From Sycon ciliatum (taxonomy: Eukaryota > Porifera > Calcarea > Leucosolenida > Sycettidae): a stretch of DNA of 64,000 nucleotides. This document shows, piece by piece, positions 63,188 to 64,000 of this stretch (position 1 is the first letter of the stretch; the number at the start of each line of letters is the position of its first letter). The stretch is taken from positions 8,263,171 through 8,327,170 of the forward strand of contig NC_088646.1 in assembly GCF_964019385.1 (NCBI RefSeq), written 5' to 3'. The translations under genes were made by a program, and so were the position numbers. The notes beneath the pieces are model-generated. The model worked only from the letters and a program-made list of their open reading frames with translations, was not told the DNA's origin and searched no databases.

Positions 63188-63990
63188 TGTTGTTACTGCT
63201 GCCTTTGGTTTTGGTCTTGTTCTTCAGGTTTGTGGCTCATGACAAAGAGGACAGATGGTAGTTGTGCTTCACATGCTGTCCATTGTTTCTTCTGAATGAG
63301 CCAAGCTTGTTCTTAGGAGTACCTATGTATTGCGTTAGTACTGCTCTTCACCAGGTGGCCCGGCAGCCTTGGCGCGAATTTACGGACGATCAAGGGTCAG
63401 AGAAGCTGAAGGCCATGAGTAGTGCATGTGCACTATGTGCTGATGTGCTACTTAGTGTGGCGTGCTCTGTTTCTTGTGCACCTCCATAGTGCATAGTGCC
63501 TAGCCTGTTTCCTTCAAAACTCTGGATTGGCGGAGTGGGTCAACCTTCCAGAAGAATATCGTGTCTGCGATGGAATTGAAACGTGCCCGATCACACGATG
63601 GCGATCTGCAGTGTAAATCAGCGATTGGTGGACTTCCTTGCTTCGTTTTGCTAGCAGACTGAAGGCTGATTTTCAACCGTAATGTTTTCAGTGCCTGCGC
63701 TCTCCTTGACGGGCTGTGTGTCTCAAGGATGCATTGCCATGGTGTATTGTGATGAGATCATAGTTTAGCCCGTCCAGGAGCTGGTGCTAGAAATCGTGCT
63801 AAAGTTTCTATTGCGTTCCTCGTGTAGTTTGGTGACTCCTGCACTGCTGCGAAATAAGGAGTGTAAGTTGTGATACATAGCCAACTCTGGGAACTGCTGG
63901 TACGTTTTGATCTAGTCGCTACACTCATCAGCTTGCTATGCAGCAACAATCTATTACCCGTGCTCACTCGTAGCCACAGGTACTCGAGCA
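55059..63990 (+). CDS. Large Q/S/R-rich protein with a PNISR-like motif (3' end outside window)
   Basis: Exons: 55059-55197 (MWGQGYYRGRSRDQQGRS...), 57855-61958, 62417-62661, 62909-62992, and perhaps one from 63355; the gene continues beyond the window. The first four give about 1,520 residues, nearly all disordered. Exon 2 alone encodes about 1,368 residues, with poly-Gln, a Q/H-rich repeat of 91-93 residues in three copies, a 21-residue repeat in three copies and a 143-residue duplication. Exon 3 holds PNLPPWLREQLGTMMANKQK, which resembles the LPxWIREGLEKME-KQK motif of the nuclear SR-related protein PNISR, followed by an acidic Ser/Asp stretch. Exon 4 is Lys/Arg-rich (RRAKKKPRSKKKKSS). A nuclear, RNA-processing role is inferred. 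Orthology to PNISR is uncertain because this protein is far more repetitive. Confidence 0.7.
55371..55587. mobile_element. TA-flanked MITE, 217 bp
   Basis: The ends are CTGTAAGACGTGTTAT and the inverse ATACATGTCTTACAG, with TA on both sides (55369-55370, 55588-55589). The interior repeats AACGA/TTAACGA phrases. It lies in intron 1 of the PNISR-like gene. Confidence 0.82.
56328..56755. mobile_element. Inverted-repeat MITE with AGGGAGGTTTCGC ends
   Basis: AGGGAGGTTTCGCTCTACGT at the left is the inverse of ACGTAGAGCGAAACCTCCC at the right, flanked by CAGT (56324-56327, 56756-56759). Subterminal TACGTAATTGCGTATGAAAA is also mirrored. It shares its first eight bases with the element at 26989-27398. 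Confidence 0.8.
57453..57656. repeat. Dispersed inverted-repeat element, copy 2
   Basis: The partner of 45450-45645. Here the ends are clearer: GTATAACATG at the left and CGTGTTATAC at the right, with about 35 bp of imperfect inverted similarity (AAAATTTCGGT / ACCGAAATTTAAG). Confidence 0.8.
58680..59440. repeat. Coding tandem repeat, three copies of about 273-279 bp
   Basis: Each copy encodes GREHHQQRDEPQHR, RLNQDEQHPHWQQQ and STDYDGRHQQQQQPK or close forms. Starts are spaced 279 and 273 bp. The minus-strand reading of this repeat also lacks stops for 352 codons, which is an artefact. Confidence 0.9.
59720..59872. repeat. Coding tandem repeat, 63-bp unit, three copies (last partial)
   Basis: The units encode STGSDGIAWRRGDTGSKESA plus one residue. 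The third copy changes to SDDIAWSLARP. Confidence 0.9.
60031..60888. repeat. Coding tandem duplication of 429 bp
   Basis: Two adjacent copies, 60031-60459 and 60460-60888, are nearly identical. Each encodes 143 residues beginning FRSRPV-DDLP-AVSYRHDS. A few substitutions separate them, so the duplication is recent. Confidence 0.92.
62082..62122. repeat. (GT)n microsatellite
   Basis: About 20 GT units in the intron after exon 2 of the PNISR-like gene; more GT-rich DNA lies at about 61977-62008. Confidence 0.95.
63066..63192. repeat. CTG-rich trinucleotide tract
   Basis: Interrupted CTG repeats in an intron region past exon 4. Frames through it read poly-Leu or poly-Ala and are not genes. Confidence 0.95.
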
Positions 63991-64000
63991 TGGCATATCA

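Noticed and set aside
63007-63261. Poly-Leu and poly-Ala frames
   Set aside because: They are translations of an interrupted CTG repeat in an intron.

Overview
The window is nuclear DNA of an animal. Genes are split by GT-AG introns, several proteins are metazoan or eukaryotic orthologues, and more than a dozen non-autonomous DNA transposons lie in the introns and gaps. An early-branching invertebrate such as a sponge would fit, but the lineage is an inference and I cannot fix it from the sequence.

Layout, left to right: the 3' end of a striatin gene (+, exons 315-401 and 1141-1310); a 6.2-kb TAA-flanked inverted-repeat element (2591-8818) holding a 73-bp minisatellite; DNAL4, a dynein light chain (+, 9262-13655), with a truncated LINE in intron 1; a repeat-rich gap with a three-level transposon nest (15762-16796); cytosolic HSP90 (+, 17763-21541) behind a textbook heat-shock promoter; an unrecognised terminal exon (-, about 21707-22065); a decayed reverse-transcriptase element (22650-25330); TOE1, an RNA 3'-end deadenylase (-, 28478-34265); STRAP/UNRIP (+, 35302-47526), head to head with TOE1 and carrying a 3.88-kb transposon in intron 6; COQ3, a ubiquinone methyltransferase (-, 50461 to about 53000); and a large Q/S/R-rich nuclear-type protein with a PNISR-like motif (+, from 55059, running off the right edge). 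I rebuilt the exon chains by hand from splice sites with reading frame kept across every junction; the uncertain ones are marked.

The genes are mostly housekeeping (proteostasis, RNA 3'-end maturation, SMN-complex or TGF-beta scaffold, ubiquinone synthesis, dynein, STRIPAK scaffold) and do not form one pathway. The unusual content is the mobile DNA. Three observations stand out. First, an intact-ended 3.88-kb transposon (40989-44868; about 80-bp inverted repeats; TAA target duplication) encodes an orphan protein family with a possible DDE/RNase H-like region and zinc-finger motifs. Second, a family of very small palindromic elements (31-43 bp, with longer relatives) starts with CCAAGAGTACATAA and makes 4-5-bp target duplications; one copy has its empty site in a neighbouring tandem repeat. 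Third, nested insertions let the order of transposition be read directly.
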